64,000 bases of DNA from Pseudomonas sp. PDM18 (GTDB taxonomy: Bacteria; Pseudomonadota; Gammaproteobacteria; Pseudomonadales; Pseudomonadaceae): the NCBI RefSeq assembly GCF_014852585.1, contig NZ_JACVBX010000020.1:1-64000 (forward strand), given 5' to 3'. The notes beneath the pieces are model-generated. The model did no database searches, was not told the origin of the DNA, and saw only the letters and a list, made by a program, of their open reading frames with translations. How positions within the stretch are numbered: the first letter of the stretch is position 1; the number at the start of each line of letters is the position of its first letter. Shown here piece by piece: positions 23,804-33,098 of the stretch. Position numbers and translations under genes: made by a program.

Positions 23804-24253
23804 CTAGGCCGTGAGGTCCAGCCAATAGGTGTAGAACTTGTCGTCCCGCTTGTAGCCCAGCCGCTCGTACAGCGACTGGCCAGCGTGGTTGGTCTTCGCC
23901 GTTTCCAGCATCAGGCCGCAGGCGCCGGTGGCTTCGCCGTGGGCGCGGGCGGCGTTCATCAGCGCCTCGCCATAGCCATCGCGGCGCGCAGCCGGCAGCA
24001 CGTAGAGGTCACTGACCAGCCAGGAAGCCTGCAGCGCCAGGGAAGCGAAGAACGGGTACAGCTGCACGAAGCCTACCGCCAGCCCATCGATGCTGCGCGC
24101 GATGAACACCGTCGACTGCCCGCTGCCGATGCGCGCTCCGAGAAACTCGCGAATCTTCGCGTGGGGCGCGGGTACCTCGTAGAAATCGAGGTAGCCGGAA
24201 AACAGCAGAACCAGGTCATCCAGATCGGTGGGGGTGGCAAGCGTCACGGACAT
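23804..24253 (-). CDS. GNAT-family N-acetyltransferase
   Basis: 149 residues from ATG 24253, preferred over the longer frame because TGGAG precedes it and the GNAT fold begins directly (MSVTLATPTDLDDLVLLFSGY). The acetyl-CoA-binding stretch is LYVLPAARRDGYGEALMNAARA (Q/RxxGxG/A-like RRDGYG), followed by LMLETAKTNHAGQSLYERLGYKRD. Substrate unknown; the YERLGY ending is typical of small-molecule or protein N-acetyltransferases. The gene lies between the ACT protein and the glcB promoter region. Confidence 0.85.
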   Translation of the reverse strand: MSVTLATPTDLDDLVLLFSGYLDFYEVPAPHAKIREFLGARIGSGQSTVFIARSIDGLAVGFVQLYPFFASLALQASWLVSDLYVLPAARRDGYGEALMNAARAHGEATGACGLMLETAKTNHAGQSLYERLGYKRDDKFYTYWLDLTA

Positions 24254-24547
24254 GCGGGATTCTCCAGGAGGGAAGAAGCAGTATAGGCACGGCGAGGTTA
24301 GCCAGCTGCGACGGGCTGCCACAGGTACCTATTCGGGTAATGCGTGTACAGTTTTAAGATTTATCTGGAACAATCCAGATGATATTTGCGAACATAAGAC
24401 CTGCTACGTGACTGAGATGCGTACTTTGGTCTAACCGCGACGCTAGCCCACTGATTTTTCCCACGGCATCATGTAGTATTCCGCGGCTCGGACTACAAGG
24501 CGTTTTGCCTGTGTCCAGAGCTGGTCCTGAGCAGAGTGAGGCAAGCA
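24254..24547 (+). promoter_or_regulatory. glcB upstream region with hairpin/operator ATCTGGA-ACAA-TCCAGAT (24363-24380)
   Basis: This 294-bp gap has no gene. A perfect 7-bp inverted repeat with a 4-bp centre lies about 170 bp before the glcB start in AT-richer DNA. It may be an operator; no known consensus fits. Confidence 0.4.
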
Positions 24548-26725
24548 ATGACTGAACGCGTTCAAGTCGGTGGCCTGCAGGTCGCCAAAGTCCTTTTCGA
24601 CTTCGTGAACAACGAAGCCATTCCCGGCACCGGCATTGACGCTGGCAAGTTCTGGGCAGGTGTCGAAACCGTAATCAATGACCTGGCCCCCAAGAACAAG
24701 GCCCTGCTCGCAAAGCGCGACGAGATCCAGGCAAAGGTCGACGGCTGGCACCAGGCGCGCGCCGGCAAGCCGCATGACGCGGTCGCCTACAAGGCCTTCC
24801 TGCAGGAAATCGGCTACCTGCTGCCCGAGCCGGCCGACTTCCAGGCCAGCACCCAGAACGTCGACGACGAAATCGCCCGCATGGCCGGCCCACAGCTGGT
24901 CGTCCCAGTCATGAACGCACGTTTTGCCCTGAACGCCGCCAACGCCCGCTGGGGCTCGCTGTACGACGCACTGTACGGCACCGACGCGATCAGCGAAGAG
25001 AACGGCGCCGAGAAGGGCAAGGGCTACAACAAGGTCCGTGGTGACAAGGTGATCGCCTTCGCCCGCGCCTTCCTCGACGAAGCCGCCCCGCTGGAATCCG
25101 GCTCCCACGTCGACGCCACAGCCTATGTGGTAAAGAACGGCGCACTGGCCGTGACCCTGAAGAACGGCAGCGAGACCGGCCTGAAGAACGCCGCTCAGTT
25201 CCTCGCCTTCCAGGGTGAAGCCGCGAAGCCCAAGGCCGTGCTGCTCAAGCACAACGGCCTGCACTTCGAAATCCAGATCGACCCGACCAGCCCGATCGGC
25301 CAGACCGACGCCGCTGGCGTGAAAGACGTCCTGATGGAATCCGCGCTGACCACCATCATGGACTGCGAAGACTCCGTGGCCGCCGTCGACGCCGACGACA
25401 AGGTCGTGGTCTACCGCAACTGGCTGGGCCTGATGAAAGGCGACCTCGCCGAGCAGGTTTCCAAGGGCGGCAGCACCTTCACCCGTACCATGAACCCGGA
25501 CCGCGTCTACACCAAGGCCGATGGTTCCGAGCTGAGCCTGCATGGCCGCTCCCTGCTGTTCGTGCGTAACGTTGGCCACCTGATGACCAACCCGGCAATC
25601 CTCGACGCCCAGGGCAACGAAGTGCCCGAAGGCATCCAGGACGGTCTGTTCACCAGCCTGATCGCCATTCACAACCTGAACGGCAGCGCGACCCGCAAGA
25701 ACAGCCGCACCGGCAGCATGTACATCGTCAAGCCGAAGATGCACGGCCCGGAAGAAGTCGCCTTCGCCGCCGAGATCTTCAGCCGCGTCGAGGACCTGCT
25801 TGGCCTGCCGCGCAACACGCTGAAAGTCGGCATCATGGACGAAGAGCGCCGCACCACCGTCAACCTGAAGGCCTGTATCAAGGCCGCCGCCGAGCGCGTG
25901 GTGTTCATCAACACCGGCTTCCTCGACCGCACCGGTGACGAGATCCACACCTCCATGGAAGCCGGCGCTATGGTCCGCAAGGGCGCCATGAAGACCGAGA
26001 AGTGGATCGGATCCTACGAGAACAACAACGTCGACGTCGGCCTGGCCACCGGCCTGCAGGGCAAGGCGCAGATCGGCAAGGGTATGTGGGCCATGCCCGA
26101 CCTGATGGCCGCCATGCTCGAGCAGAAGATCGCTCACCCGCTGGCTGGCGCCAACACCGCCTGGGTTCCATCGCCGACCGCCGCCACCCTGCACGCGCTG
26201 CACTACCACAAGGTCGACGTGTTCGCCCGTCAGGCCGAACTGGCCAAGCGCGCACCGGCCTCGGTGGAAGACATCCTGACCATTCCGCTCGCCCCGAACA
26301 CCAACTGGAGCGCGGAAGAGATCAAGAACGAGCTGGACAACAACGCCCAGGGCATCCTCGGCTACGTGGTCCGCTGGATCGACCAGGGCGTCGGCTGCTC
26401 CAAGGTGCCGGACATCAATGACGTCGGCCTGATGGAAGACCGCGCCACCCTGCGAATCTCCAGCCAGCTGCTGGCCAACTGGCTGCGCCACGGCGTGGTC
26501 ACTCAGGAGCAGGTGCTGGAAAGCCTCAAGCGCATGGCTTCGGTGGTGGATCGCCAGAACGCCGGTGACGCCCAGTACCGCGCGATGGCGCCGAACTTCG
26601 ACGACAACGTGGCCTTCCAGGCCGCGCTGGAACTGGTCCTCGAAGGCACCCAACAGCCCAACGGCTACACCGAGCCGGTCCTGCACCGCCGCCGCCGCGA
26701 GTTCAAGGCCAAGAACGGTCTGTAA
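24548..26725 (+). CDS. glcB: Malate synthase G
   Basis: 725 residues, the single-domain-chain G-isoform length. It condenses glyoxylate with acetyl-CoA to malate, closing the glyoxylate shunt and glycolate use. Recognisable blocks are [85 protein letters not shown] and [19 protein letters not shown]. The start is ATG 24548 with GAGG six bases upstream. It is followed by a clean terminator. It fits metabolically with MaeB and the acyl-CoA dehydrogenases for growth on acetate or fatty acids. Confidence 0.97.
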   Translation: MTERVQVGGLQVAKVLFDFVNNEAIPGTGIDAGKFWAGVETVINDLAPKNKALLAKRDEIQAKVDGWHQARAGKPHDAVAYKAFLQEIGYLLPEPADFQASTQNVDDEIARMAGPQLVVPVMNARFALNAANARWGSLYDALYGTDAISEENGAEKGKGYNKVRGDKVIAFARAFLDEAAPLESGSHVDATAYVVKNGALAVTLKNGSETGLKNAAQFLAFQGEAAKPKAVLLKHNGLHFEIQIDPTSPIGQTDAAGVKDVLMESALTTIMDCEDSVAAVDADDKVVVYRNWLGLMKGDLAEQVSKGGSTFTRTMNPDRVYTKADGSELSLHGRSLLFVRNVGHLMTNPAILDAQGNEVPEGIQDGLFTSLIAIHNLNGSATRKNSRTGSMYIVKPKMHGPEEVAFAAEIFSRVEDLLGLPRNTLKVGIMDEERRTTVNLKACIKAAAERVVFINTGFLDRTGDEIHTSMEAGAMVRKGAMKTEKWIGSYENNNVDVGLATGLQGKAQIGKGMWAMPDLMAAMLEQKIAHPLAGANTAWVPSPTAATLHALHYHKVDVFARQAELAKRAPASVEDILTIPLAPNTNWSAEEIKNELDNNAQGILGYVVRWIDQGVGCSKVPDINDVGLMEDRATLRISSQLLANWLRHGVVTQEQVLESLKRMASVVDRQNAGDAQYRAMAPNFDDNVAFQAALELVLEGTQQPNGYTEPVLHRRRREFKAKNGL

Positions 26726-26746
26726 GCACCTCGCCAAGCGTTGAAG

Positions 26747-26772
26747 AAACCGCCCTCCGGGGCGGTTTTTTT
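26747..26772 (+). terminator. glcB intrinsic terminator
   Basis: AAACCGCCC-TCCG-GGGCGGTTT is followed by a run of T, 22 bp after the stop. Confidence 0.93.
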
Positions 26773-26864
26773 ATGGCTGCTGGCTGGAAACAAGCGCTAC
26801 GCCCAGCTAATCGCGGACTCCCTCGGGGATTCATTCCCACCACAGGGACTCGGGCACGTAACGC

Positions 26865-26885
26865 ATGTGCACAATTATTGTGTAC
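26865..26885. promoter_or_regulatory. Candidate operator upstream of the NCS1 permease
   Basis: TGTGCACAAT-T-ATTGTGTACA is an inverted repeat with ten-base arms and one mismatch. The TTGTGTACAA core resembles operators of GntR-type regulators. It lies about 240 bp before the permease in the 26773-27124 gap, which otherwise contains only AT-rich sequence and no gene. Confidence 0.45.
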
Positions 26886-27124
26886 AAAATCCCCAAGACG
26901 CTCCACCAAGGCCCACAGCCAACCTGACCTTCAAGTTAATGATTGCCATGGAAAATTTATTTCCTGACCACTTGGACAGCCACCAAAGCCGCACCAACAA
27001 AGGGCTAAAGTACAAATCAAACCCACCTTCAGCGAGCCCGAAAAAAATCTAGCCTCCTGCACTGGCATGGAATTGGCTTTGCACACAAACCACAAAAGCC
27101 GTGCATACAAAAGCCGAGTAGCCC

Positions 27125-28654
27125 ATGAACTCCAGCCCTACCCATCTGTCCGGCGTTTCCCCCGTCCAACCTGTCGATGGCGCGACTTCCGCGAAGACTG
27201 CCGCGCCGACCCTGAGCCCGCGCCTGTATAGCGCCGACCTCGCCCCGACCAAGTCCGCCGGCCGCAACTGGGGGCGCTACAGCCTGTTCGCGCTGTGGAC
27301 CAACGATGTACACAACATCGCCAACTACTCCTTCGCCATCGGCCTCTTCGCACTGGGCATGAGTGGCGCGCAGATCCTCGCCGCCTTCGCCCTCGGCGCG
27401 CTGGTGATCTACGGCCTGATGAACCTGTCCGGCTACATGGGCCAGAAGACCGGCCTGCCCTACCCGGTGATGTGCCGCATCAGCTTCGGCATCCACGGCG
27501 CCCAGGTGCCGGCGCTGATCCGCGCAGTGATCGCCATCGCCTGGTTCGGCATCCAGACCTACCTCGCCTCGGTGGTCCTGCGCGTGCTGCTCACCGCCCT
27601 CGCGCCGGGTCTTGCGGCCTACGACCAGGACTCGATCCTCGGCCTGTCGACCCTGGGCTGGATCACCTTCCTCGGCATCTGGTGCGTGCAGCTGGTGATC
27701 TTCGCCTACGGCATGGAGATGGTGCGGCGCTACGAATCCTTCGCCGGCCCGATCATCCTCGTGGCCTTCGCCAGCCTCGCCGGCTGGATGTACTGGCGCG
27801 CCGGCCTGTCGATCGCCTGGTCCAGCGGCAGCGCTCCGATCGGCTCGGCCATGTGGCTGAAAGTGCTGGGCGCCGCCGCGCTGTGGGTGTCGCTGTACGG
27901 CACCATGATCCTGAATTTCTGCGACTTCACCCGCAACTGCCCGGACCGTCGCACCATCAGCGTCGGCAACTTCTGGGGCCTGCCGGTGAACATGCTGGGC
28001 TTCGCGCTGATCGCCGTGGTACTGGCCGGCGCGCAGTTCAGCATCGACGGCAAGCTGGTGCAGAACCCCACGGAAATCGTCGCCGCGATCCCCAGCACCT
28101 TCGGCCTGGTGCTGGCCTGCCTGGCCTTCCTGATCGTCACCGTGGCGGTGAACATCATGGCCAACTTCGTCGCCCCGGCCTACGTGCTCACCAACCTCGC
28201 GCCGAACCTGCTGAACTTCCGCCGCGCCGGCCTGCTCAGCGCCACCATCGCGGTGCTGATCCTGCCCTGGCACCTGTACAACAGCCCGGCGGTGATCGTG
28301 TATTTCCTCGGCGGCCTGGGCGCGCTGCTCGGCCCGCTGTACGGGATCATCGTCACCGACTACTACCTGGTGCGCCGCAGCCGGGTGAACCTACCCGAGC
28401 TGTACAGCGAGAGCCGCGACGCCGCCTACCACTACAGCGGCGGCGTGAACCTGCGCGCCGTGGCGGCGTTCGTCCCGGCGGCGCTGATCGCCATCGTGCT
28501 GGCGCTGGTGCCGGCGTTCGAGGCGCTGTCGCAGTTTTCCTGGTTCTTCGGCGCCGGGCTCGGCGCGCTGATCCACTACACCCTGGCCGACCGCAAGCGC
28601 AGCTACGCGGACGTCTGCGGCGAGCCCATCGCGGTGGATGCGGCGCATCACTGA
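27125..28654 (+). CDS. NCS1-family nucleobase/hydantoin-type permease
   Basis: 509 residues, about twelve transmembrane helices. NCS1 signatures are visible: NWGRYSLFALWTNDVHNIANYSFAIGL (helix 1, substrate-site Asn/Trp), GLPYPVMCRISFGIHGAQVPALIRA and DYYLVRRSRVNLPELY near the C-terminus. NCS1 carriers import uracil, cytosine, allantoin, hydantoins or thiamine by H+ or Na+ symport; which one applies here is not readable, and no catabolic genes adjoin. The start is ATG 27125 with a weak Shine-Dalgarno (GAGTAG). A DnaA-box-like TGTGGATAA overlaps the sequence after the stop. Confidence 0.9.
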   Translation: MNSSPTHLSGVSPVQPVDGATSAKTAAPTLSPRLYSADLAPTKSAGRNWGRYSLFALWTNDVHNIANYSFAIGLFALGMSGAQILAAFALGALVIYGLMNLSGYMGQKTGLPYPVMCRISFGIHGAQVPALIRAVIAIAWFGIQTYLASVVLRVLLTALAPGLAAYDQDSILGLSTLGWITFLGIWCVQLVIFAYGMEMVRRYESFAGPIILVAFASLAGWMYWRAGLSIAWSSGSAPIGSAMWLKVLGAAALWVSLYGTMILNFCDFTRNCPDRRTISVGNFWGLPVNMLGFALIAVVLAGAQFSIDGKLVQNPTEIVAAIPSTFGLVLACLAFLIVTVAVNIMANFVAPAYVLTNLAPNLLNFRRAGLLSATIAVLILPWHLYNSPAVIVYFLGGLGALLGPLYGIIVTDYYLVRRSRVNLPELYSESRDAAYHYSGGVNLRAVAAFVPAALIAIVLALVPAFEALSQFSWFFGAGLGALIHYTLADRKRSYADVCGEPIAVDAAHH

Positions 28655-28672
28655 CGCCTGTGGATAAACCGC

Positions 28673-28694
28673 AAGGCCGCCCCCGGGCGGCCTT
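28673..28694. terminator. Bidirectional terminator between convergent genes
   Basis: AAGGCCGCC-CCCG-GGCGGCCTT lies between the permease stop (28654) and the hydrolase stop (28701). T-runs are short on both sides. Confidence 0.75.
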
Positions 28695-28700
28695 GTTCGT

Positions 28701-29498
28701 TCAGGGCGCCAGCAGGAAATCCAGCACCGCGCCTTCGAACTCACGGGGGAACTCGATGTTCGACAGGTGCACCGCCGGCAGCGTGAGCAGGCGCGCGCCA
28801 GGGATCGCCTGGGCAATCAGCTCGCTGTGGCTGGCGGCGGTGACCGTGTCGAACTGCCCGGCGATCACCAGCGTGGGCAGGCGCACGTCGCGCAACGCGC
28901 TGCGCAGATCGGTTTCCTGCACCGCCGCGAAGGAGCCGGCCAGCCCATGCCGGTTGGTCGCCAGCAGCGTGGCGCGGAACGGCTCCACCTCCGGCCGCTG
29001 CGAATCCAGCCAGGCCGCAGGGAACCAGTTGGCGAGAAAAGTCGCCGCGGTGCCCAGCATATCCTCCGCTGCCAGCACCTCGGCGATGCGCGCATCCCAC
29101 TGATCCTGCGGCCCGAGCCAGGCGGAGGTGTTCGCCAGCACCAGTCGCCCGATACGCTGCGGAGCATTCAGCGCCAGCCACTGGCCGACGAAACCCCCGA
29201 GGGAAAGGCCGAGGAAATGCGCACGCTGAACGCCGAGCGAATCGAGCAGCTCGATCACATCTTCTCCCAGCCGCGCCAGCGAATAGGGGCCGGCGGGGAC
29301 ACTGGAGGCACCGTGCCCGCGAGCGTCGTAACGCAGCACGCGGAAGTGTTCGCTCAACGCAGCGACCTGCCCGTCCCACATGTGCAGGTCGGTACCTATG
29401 GAGTTGGACAGCACCAGCAGGGGCCGTTCGGCGGGGCCTTCCAGGCGATAGGCGATGCGGGCGTTGTCGTGGGTAGTCAGATAGTGCAGCGGGCTCAT
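28701..29498 (-). CDS. Alpha/beta hydrolase, 3-oxoadipate enol-lactonase-like
   Basis: 265 residues, PcaD-type alpha/beta hydrolase: LVLSNSIGTDLHMWDGQ (oxyanion loop), RYDARGHGASS, nucleophile elbow FLGLSLGGFVGQ (Ser about 104), acid in IAGQFDTVT, and catalytic histidine in LPAVHLSNIEFP. PcaD hydrolyses 3-oxoadipate enol-lactone in protocatechuate degradation, but there are no other pca genes here, so this may be a related lactonase or esterase. The start is ATG 29498 after GGAGAGAGG. It is divergent from a LysR gene that probably regulates it. Confidence 0.85.
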   Translation of the reverse strand: MSPLHYLTTHDNARIAYRLEGPAERPLLVLSNSIGTDLHMWDGQVAALSEHFRVLRYDARGHGASSVPAGPYSLARLGEDVIELLDSLGVQRAHFLGLSLGGFVGQWLALNAPQRIGRLVLANTSAWLGPQDQWDARIAEVLAAEDMLGTAATFLANWFPAAWLDSQRPEVEPFRATLLATNRHGLAGSFAAVQETDLRSALRDVRLPTLVIAGQFDTVTAASHSELIAQAIPGARLLTLPAVHLSNIEFPREFEGAVLDFLLAP

Positions 29499-29593
29499 GG
29501 CAGCCTCTCTCCAAGTGGGGTGAAACGAGGCTAGTTGCGGCGGACTCGGGAAGAAATTACAAAGAGCGAACCATCTCTGTCAGGAAAGCTGAC

Positions 29594-30469
29594 ATGCACG
29601 ATTTCACCCTTCACGACCTGCAGTGCTTCGACGCGGTGGTCGAATCCGGTGGCTTCCAGGCTGCAGCCCAGCAATTGCACCGTTCGCATCCGGCGGTTTT
29701 CGCCGCAGTTGCCCGCCTGGAGCGTCAGCTCGGATTCGAGCTGCTGGATCGCAGTGGCTATCGCGTCGCCCTGACGGCCGCCGGCGAATCCTTCCACCGC
29801 CGCGCCCAGGGCCTGCTGCGCGAACTGGGCAGCCTGCGAGACCACGCTGCGCACCTGGCAGCCGGCGAGGAAAGTGAACTGCGGGTGGTGCTCGGCGACT
29901 TCTGCCCGCGCCCTGCCCTGCTGGAAAAGCTCGCGCGCTTCTTCGCCACTCAGCCCCGTACGCGCCTACAGCTGTACTTCGAAAGTGTCAGCGGCCCGCT
30001 GGAGCGGCTGCTCGATGGCGAGGCCGAGCTGATCCTGCACCGCGTGGACAAGGCCGACCCGCGCCTGGAGTGGCTGGACCTGGGCGAAGTGGACTTCATC
30101 CCGGTGATAGCGCCGGGGCTGCTGACGGACACCACGGACCTCCGCCCGGAGCACCTGCGTTCGCTCACCCAATGCGTGATGCGCGACAGCGCCCGGCACT
30201 CGCCGCCGGTGGACTTCTTCACCCTGGAAGGTGCGCCGCAATGCACGGTGGCGGACCAGGCGATGAAGAAGGAGCTGGTGTTGCACGGCCTCGCCTGGGG
30301 CCATCTGCCGCGCCACCTGATTGCCGAGGAACTGGCCGACGGTCGCCTGCGCGATCTCAGCGGCCCCCACCTGCCCGGCCGTCGCGAAGAGCTGGTCGCC
30401 GCGCGCCTACGCGACCGCGCCCACGGCCCGGTCGCGCAGCGACTCTGGAGCTTCCTGCAGCAGGCCTGA
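29594..30469 (+). CDS. LysR-type regulator divergent from the hydrolase
   Basis: 291 residues. N-terminal HTH (MHDFTLHDLQCFDAVVESGGFQAAAQQLHRSHPAVFAAVARLE, 1-45), linker helix, then an effector domain (about 95-285). The arrangement back to back with the enol-lactonase-like gene across 95 bp suggests autoregulation and control of that gene. The stop codon (30469) abuts the stop of the convergent GST gene (30470) with no spacer. Confidence 0.88.
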   Translation: MHDFTLHDLQCFDAVVESGGFQAAAQQLHRSHPAVFAAVARLERQLGFELLDRSGYRVALTAAGESFHRRAQGLLRELGSLRDHAAHLAAGEESELRVVLGDFCPRPALLEKLARFFATQPRTRLQLYFESVSGPLERLLDGEAELILHRVDKADPRLEWLDLGEVDFIPVIAPGLLTDTTDLRPEHLRSLTQCVMRDSARHSPPVDFFTLEGAPQCTVADQAMKKELVLHGLAWGHLPRHLIAEELADGRLRDLSGPHLPGRREELVAARLRDRAHGPVAQRLWSFLQQA

Positions 30470-31222
30470 TCAGCTGCGACTCATCGGCCCGCGCACTGGC
30501 TGTTCGCGCATGTGGCTGACCTCGCTGACCGGCGCTCCTGCGGCGATCAGCGCCTCGCGCTGCTGCGCGATGGGCGTGCGGGCGATGGCACGCTCGAACT
30601 GGTTGAGCTTCTGGAACGCCGGCAACGCGAAGGCCGCCGCGAGCATGGCCGCCAGTTTCGGCCAGCGCTGGGCATCCAGCTCGTAGCGGGTGATCTGCGC
30701 GTTGCGCATGAAGCAGGCGACGCTGATGTCGGCGATGGACAGCTCGCCGAACAACCAGCCGCTTTCCGGCAACTGCGCCTCCAGGTAATCGAACACGGCC
30801 GGCAGGTCCTGCTGGTAGGTCTTCTCCAGCAACGCCGCGTCCGGCTCGCGGCCCCAAACGCCGCGGCCGATCACCAACTGGTCGAACAGTTGCCAGATCA
30901 CCACTTGGCCCATGCGGCTGTCGGCGAACTCCTCGATCCAGCGCGCGCGGGCGCGCTCGGCAATATTCGCCGGGTACAGCGCCGGCTGTGGATAACGCTC
31001 TTCCAGGTACTGGCAGATCACCGAGGAATCGTTCAGCACCAGTTCGCCGTCCACCAGAACCGGCACCTGGCGAAGCGGGCTCAGGCGCTCGAATGCCTCG
31101 TTGCCGAAGAATGGCACGACGGAGTCGATGCGGTAATCCACGCCTTTCATTTCCAGCAGGACCAGCGCCTTGCGCACATAGGGCGAGAGGAAGGAGCCGA
31201 TGATCAGCACGGGGTCGGACAT
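30470..31222 (-). CDS. Glutathione S-transferase family protein
   Basis: 250 residues from ATG 31222; the frame extends 23 codons further but the thioredoxin fold begins at MSDPVLIIGSFLSPYVRK. The N-terminal domain has SPYVRKALVLLEMKG (active-site Ser/Tyr region) and the glutathione-binding RQVPVLVDGELVLNDSSVICQYLEE. The helical C-terminal domain includes LFGELSIADISVACF. The substrate is unknown. It is convergent with the LysR gene and divergent from the sigma factor across a region with a Fur-like site, so iron control is possible but unproven. Confidence 0.88.
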   Translation of the reverse strand: MSDPVLIIGSFLSPYVRKALVLLEMKGVDYRIDSVVPFFGNEAFERLSPLRQVPVLVDGELVLNDSSVICQYLEERYPQPALYPANIAERARARWIEEFADSRMGQVVIWQLFDQLVIGRGVWGREPDAALLEKTYQQDLPAVFDYLEAQLPESGWLFGELSIADISVACFMRNAQITRYELDAQRWPKLAAMLAAAFALPAFQKLNQFERAIARTPIAQQREALIAAGAPVSEVSHMREQPVRGPMSRS

Positions 31223-31334
31223 GGCGAGGCGTTCCGCGACAAAGGTCGTCCGATTGTAGAACGACGCCATAAAGCGAGCGACCGGAAGCAAAAGCCGACG
31301 GGTGCCGATTGCGCGGGTGACTGCACTTTGCGAT

Positions 31335-31380
31335 CATTTGCGAATAGTTATCGTTTTTGAACTTGATCCCATTCGGGATC
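31335..31380 (+). promoter_or_regulatory. Fur-like box and GATCCC-ATTC-GGGATC hairpin before the ECF sigma gene
   Basis: ATTTGCGAATAGTTATCGTT (31336-31355) resembles Fur boxes of iron-starvation sigma genes (imperfect repeat CGAATA-G-TTATCG). A GATCCC-N4-GGGATC inverted repeat (31365-31380) follows, just before the GGGGGAG ribosome binding site. Confidence 0.5.
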
Positions 31381-31394
31381 ATCGGGGGAGTAGC

Positions 31395-31913
31395 TTGTCG
31401 GCCATCCAGATGGGTAGCGGCGAACTCGTTGGCGCCTTGTATCGCGATCACCGCGACTGGCTGAATGCCTGGCTGAATCGCAGCCTGGGCTGTGCGCAGC
31501 GCGCCGAAGACCTGAGCCAGGACACCTTCGTCCGCGTACTCGGTCGTCGCGAGCTGCCCTCCCTGCGCGAACCCCGTGCCTTCCTGGTGACCGTGGCAAA
31601 GGGCCTGCTGGTGGATCACTGGCGCCGCGTTGCGCTGGAACAGGCCTACCTCGACGAACTGAAATGCCTGCCCGAAGCGGTGCAGCCTTCCGCCGAGGAG
31701 CATTGCCTGATCCTTGCGGACCTGCGCGAGATCGACCGCCTGCTGGGCAAGCTGTCCACCCGCGCACGCAGCGCCTTCCTGCTCAACCGCCTGGACGGCC
31801 TGGGGCACGCAGAGATCGCCGAGCAACTGGGCGTATCCGTACCGCGGGTGCGCCAGTACATCGCCCAGGGCCTGCGCCAGTGCTACATCGCGCTGTACGG
31901 CGAGCCGACGTGA
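31395..31913 (+). CDS. fiuI: Iron-starvation ECF sigma factor (FiuI/FecI type)
   Basis: 172 residues from TTG 31395, chosen because GGGGGAG lies 5 bp upstream; no in-frame ATG has a comparable site. Region 2 reads ELVGALYRDHRDWLNAWLNR..CAQRAEDLSQDTFVRVLG. Region 4 reads LSTRARSAFLLNRLDGLGHAEIAEQLGVSVPRVRQYIAQGLRQC. FecI-type sigma factors direct RNA polymerase to the promoter of a cognate TonB receptor when the ferri-siderophore is sensed. The sigma/anti-sigma/receptor order and the ferrichrome-type receptor match FiuI-FiuR-FiuA of P. aeruginosa. Its stop overlaps the GTG start of the next gene. Confidence 0.9.
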   Translation: MSAIQMGSGELVGALYRDHRDWLNAWLNRSLGCAQRAEDLSQDTFVRVLGRRELPSLREPRAFLVTVAKGLLVDHWRRVALEQAYLDELKCLPEAVQPSAEEHCLILADLREIDRLLGKLSTRARSAFLLNRLDGLGHAEIAEQLGVSVPRVRQYIAQGLRQCYIALYGEPT

Positions 31914-32872
31914 AGGGACCGGTTTCCCTGCAGATACTGGACGAGGCGATCAGCTGGCAGCTGCGCCTGGGCTCCGGCGAATCGCGCCCGGACGATGAGG
32001 CTGCTTTCGCCCGCTGGCATTCGGCCCATAGCGAACACGCCCGCGCCTGGAGCCAGTTGGGAATGCTCGACCGCAGCCTCGCCGGCGCCACGCCCAAGGC
32101 CGCGCGCAACGCCTTGCTGCGCTCGTCGGGCGAATCCCGGCGCAAGGTCCGCCGCCTCGCCGGCACCGGCTTATCATTGCTGCTGGTCGGTGCGCTGGCG
32201 CTGGGTATCGGCAACCGCTACACGCCGGTGCGCTATGCCTTCTCTGACCTGGTCACCGCCACCGGCGAGCAGCGCGAACTGCGTCTGCCGGACAACACCC
32301 GGCTGGTGCTCAACAGCCGCACCGCAGTCGATGTGCGCTTCGACGCCGAGCAGCGGCGCATCGTCCTGCTCAGCGGCGAAATCCTGGTGGAAACCGCCCA
32401 CGGCGACAGCCGCCCGTTCATCGTCGAAACCGACGAAGGCCGCCTGCGTGCCCTCGGCACGCGCTTCCTGGTGGAACGCGACGACGGCGACAGCACCTTG
32501 CTGAACGTCCTGCAGTCGGCCGTGGCCGCACGCCCCGAGCAACTGCCGGACGAACGCGTGATCAACCAGGGCCAGCAAGTGCGCGTGCGCGCCAATGGCT
32601 TCGGCACGCTGGAGGCCAATAGCGCCACCGCCGATGCCTGGACCCACGGCATGCTGGTGGTGGACAACGTGCGTCTGGGCGAACTGATCGACCAGTTGGC
32701 GCGCTACAGCCCCGGCTACCTCGCGCTGGACCCGACGCTGGCGGACCTGCGCATCACCGGCAGCTTCCCGCTGAAGAACATCGACCTGGCGCTCAGCTCG
32801 CTGGAGCCGACACTGCCGGTGCGCATCGAGAAGCACGGGCAGTGGTGGTCCCGCGTGGTGCCACGTCGCTGA
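31910..32872 (+). CDS. fiuR: FecR-type anti-sigma / transmembrane regulator
   Basis: 320 residues from GTG 31910, overlapping the sigma stop by four bases (translational coupling). The cytoplasmic sigma-binding N-terminal domain has the conserved tryptophans (ISWQLRLGSGE, FARWHSAHSEHARAWSQ). One transmembrane helix (LSLLLVGALALGIG, about 88-101) follows, then the periplasmic FecR domain (TATGEQRELRLPDNTRLVLNSRTAVDV, GRLRALGTRFLVE) and a C-terminal STN-like part that contacts the receptor. It carries the signal from the outer-membrane receptor to the sigma factor. Confidence 0.9.
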   Translation: MKGPVSLQILDEAISWQLRLGSGESRPDDEAAFARWHSAHSEHARAWSQLGMLDRSLAGATPKAARNALLRSSGESRRKVRRLAGTGLSLLLVGALALGIGNRYTPVRYAFSDLVTATGEQRELRLPDNTRLVLNSRTAVDVRFDAEQRRIVLLSGEILVETAHGDSRPFIVETDEGRLRALGTRFLVERDDGDSTLLNVLQSAVAARPEQLPDERVINQGQQVRVRANGFGTLEANSATADAWTHGMLVVDNVRLGELIDQLARYSPGYLALDPTLADLRITGSFPLKNIDLALSSLEPTLPVRIEKHGQWWSRVVPRR

Positions 32873-32881
32873 GATGCCCCA

Positions 32882-32974
32882 GTAGGAGCGAGCTTGCTCG
32901 CGAACAGAGTCTCCCCGAAGCACAGGCATCAAGCGGGTTCGCGAGCAAGAACTAGGCGTCCCCCTCGATCCTAC
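32882..32974. repeat. REPIN with one normal and one long (38-nt) arm
   Basis: The left arm 32882-32904 is the standard 23-nt REP. The right arm (32937-32974) carries an extra AACTAGGCGTCCCC block between GCGAGCAAG and CTCGATCCTAC. The same extra block, inverted, occurs in the repeat at 49544-49633. Confidence 0.85.
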
Positions 32975-33098
32975 GAAAAGTCGTTCGCATCAACCACTGC
33001 GTACATCCGGAAAAAATTTTCCACGCAGCCCTATCACTTTTTGAATCTCGTCCGGCAAGGAGGCATCGAGAAACGTTTTCATTCAGGAGTCGTTTTCA

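Noticed and set aside
24443..26737. 764-codon minus-strand frame opposite glcB, and similar frames at 33138-35348 and 57853-59949
   Set aside because: Antisense shadows of GlcB, the TonB receptor and PriA, each of which has complete family motifs on the other strand.
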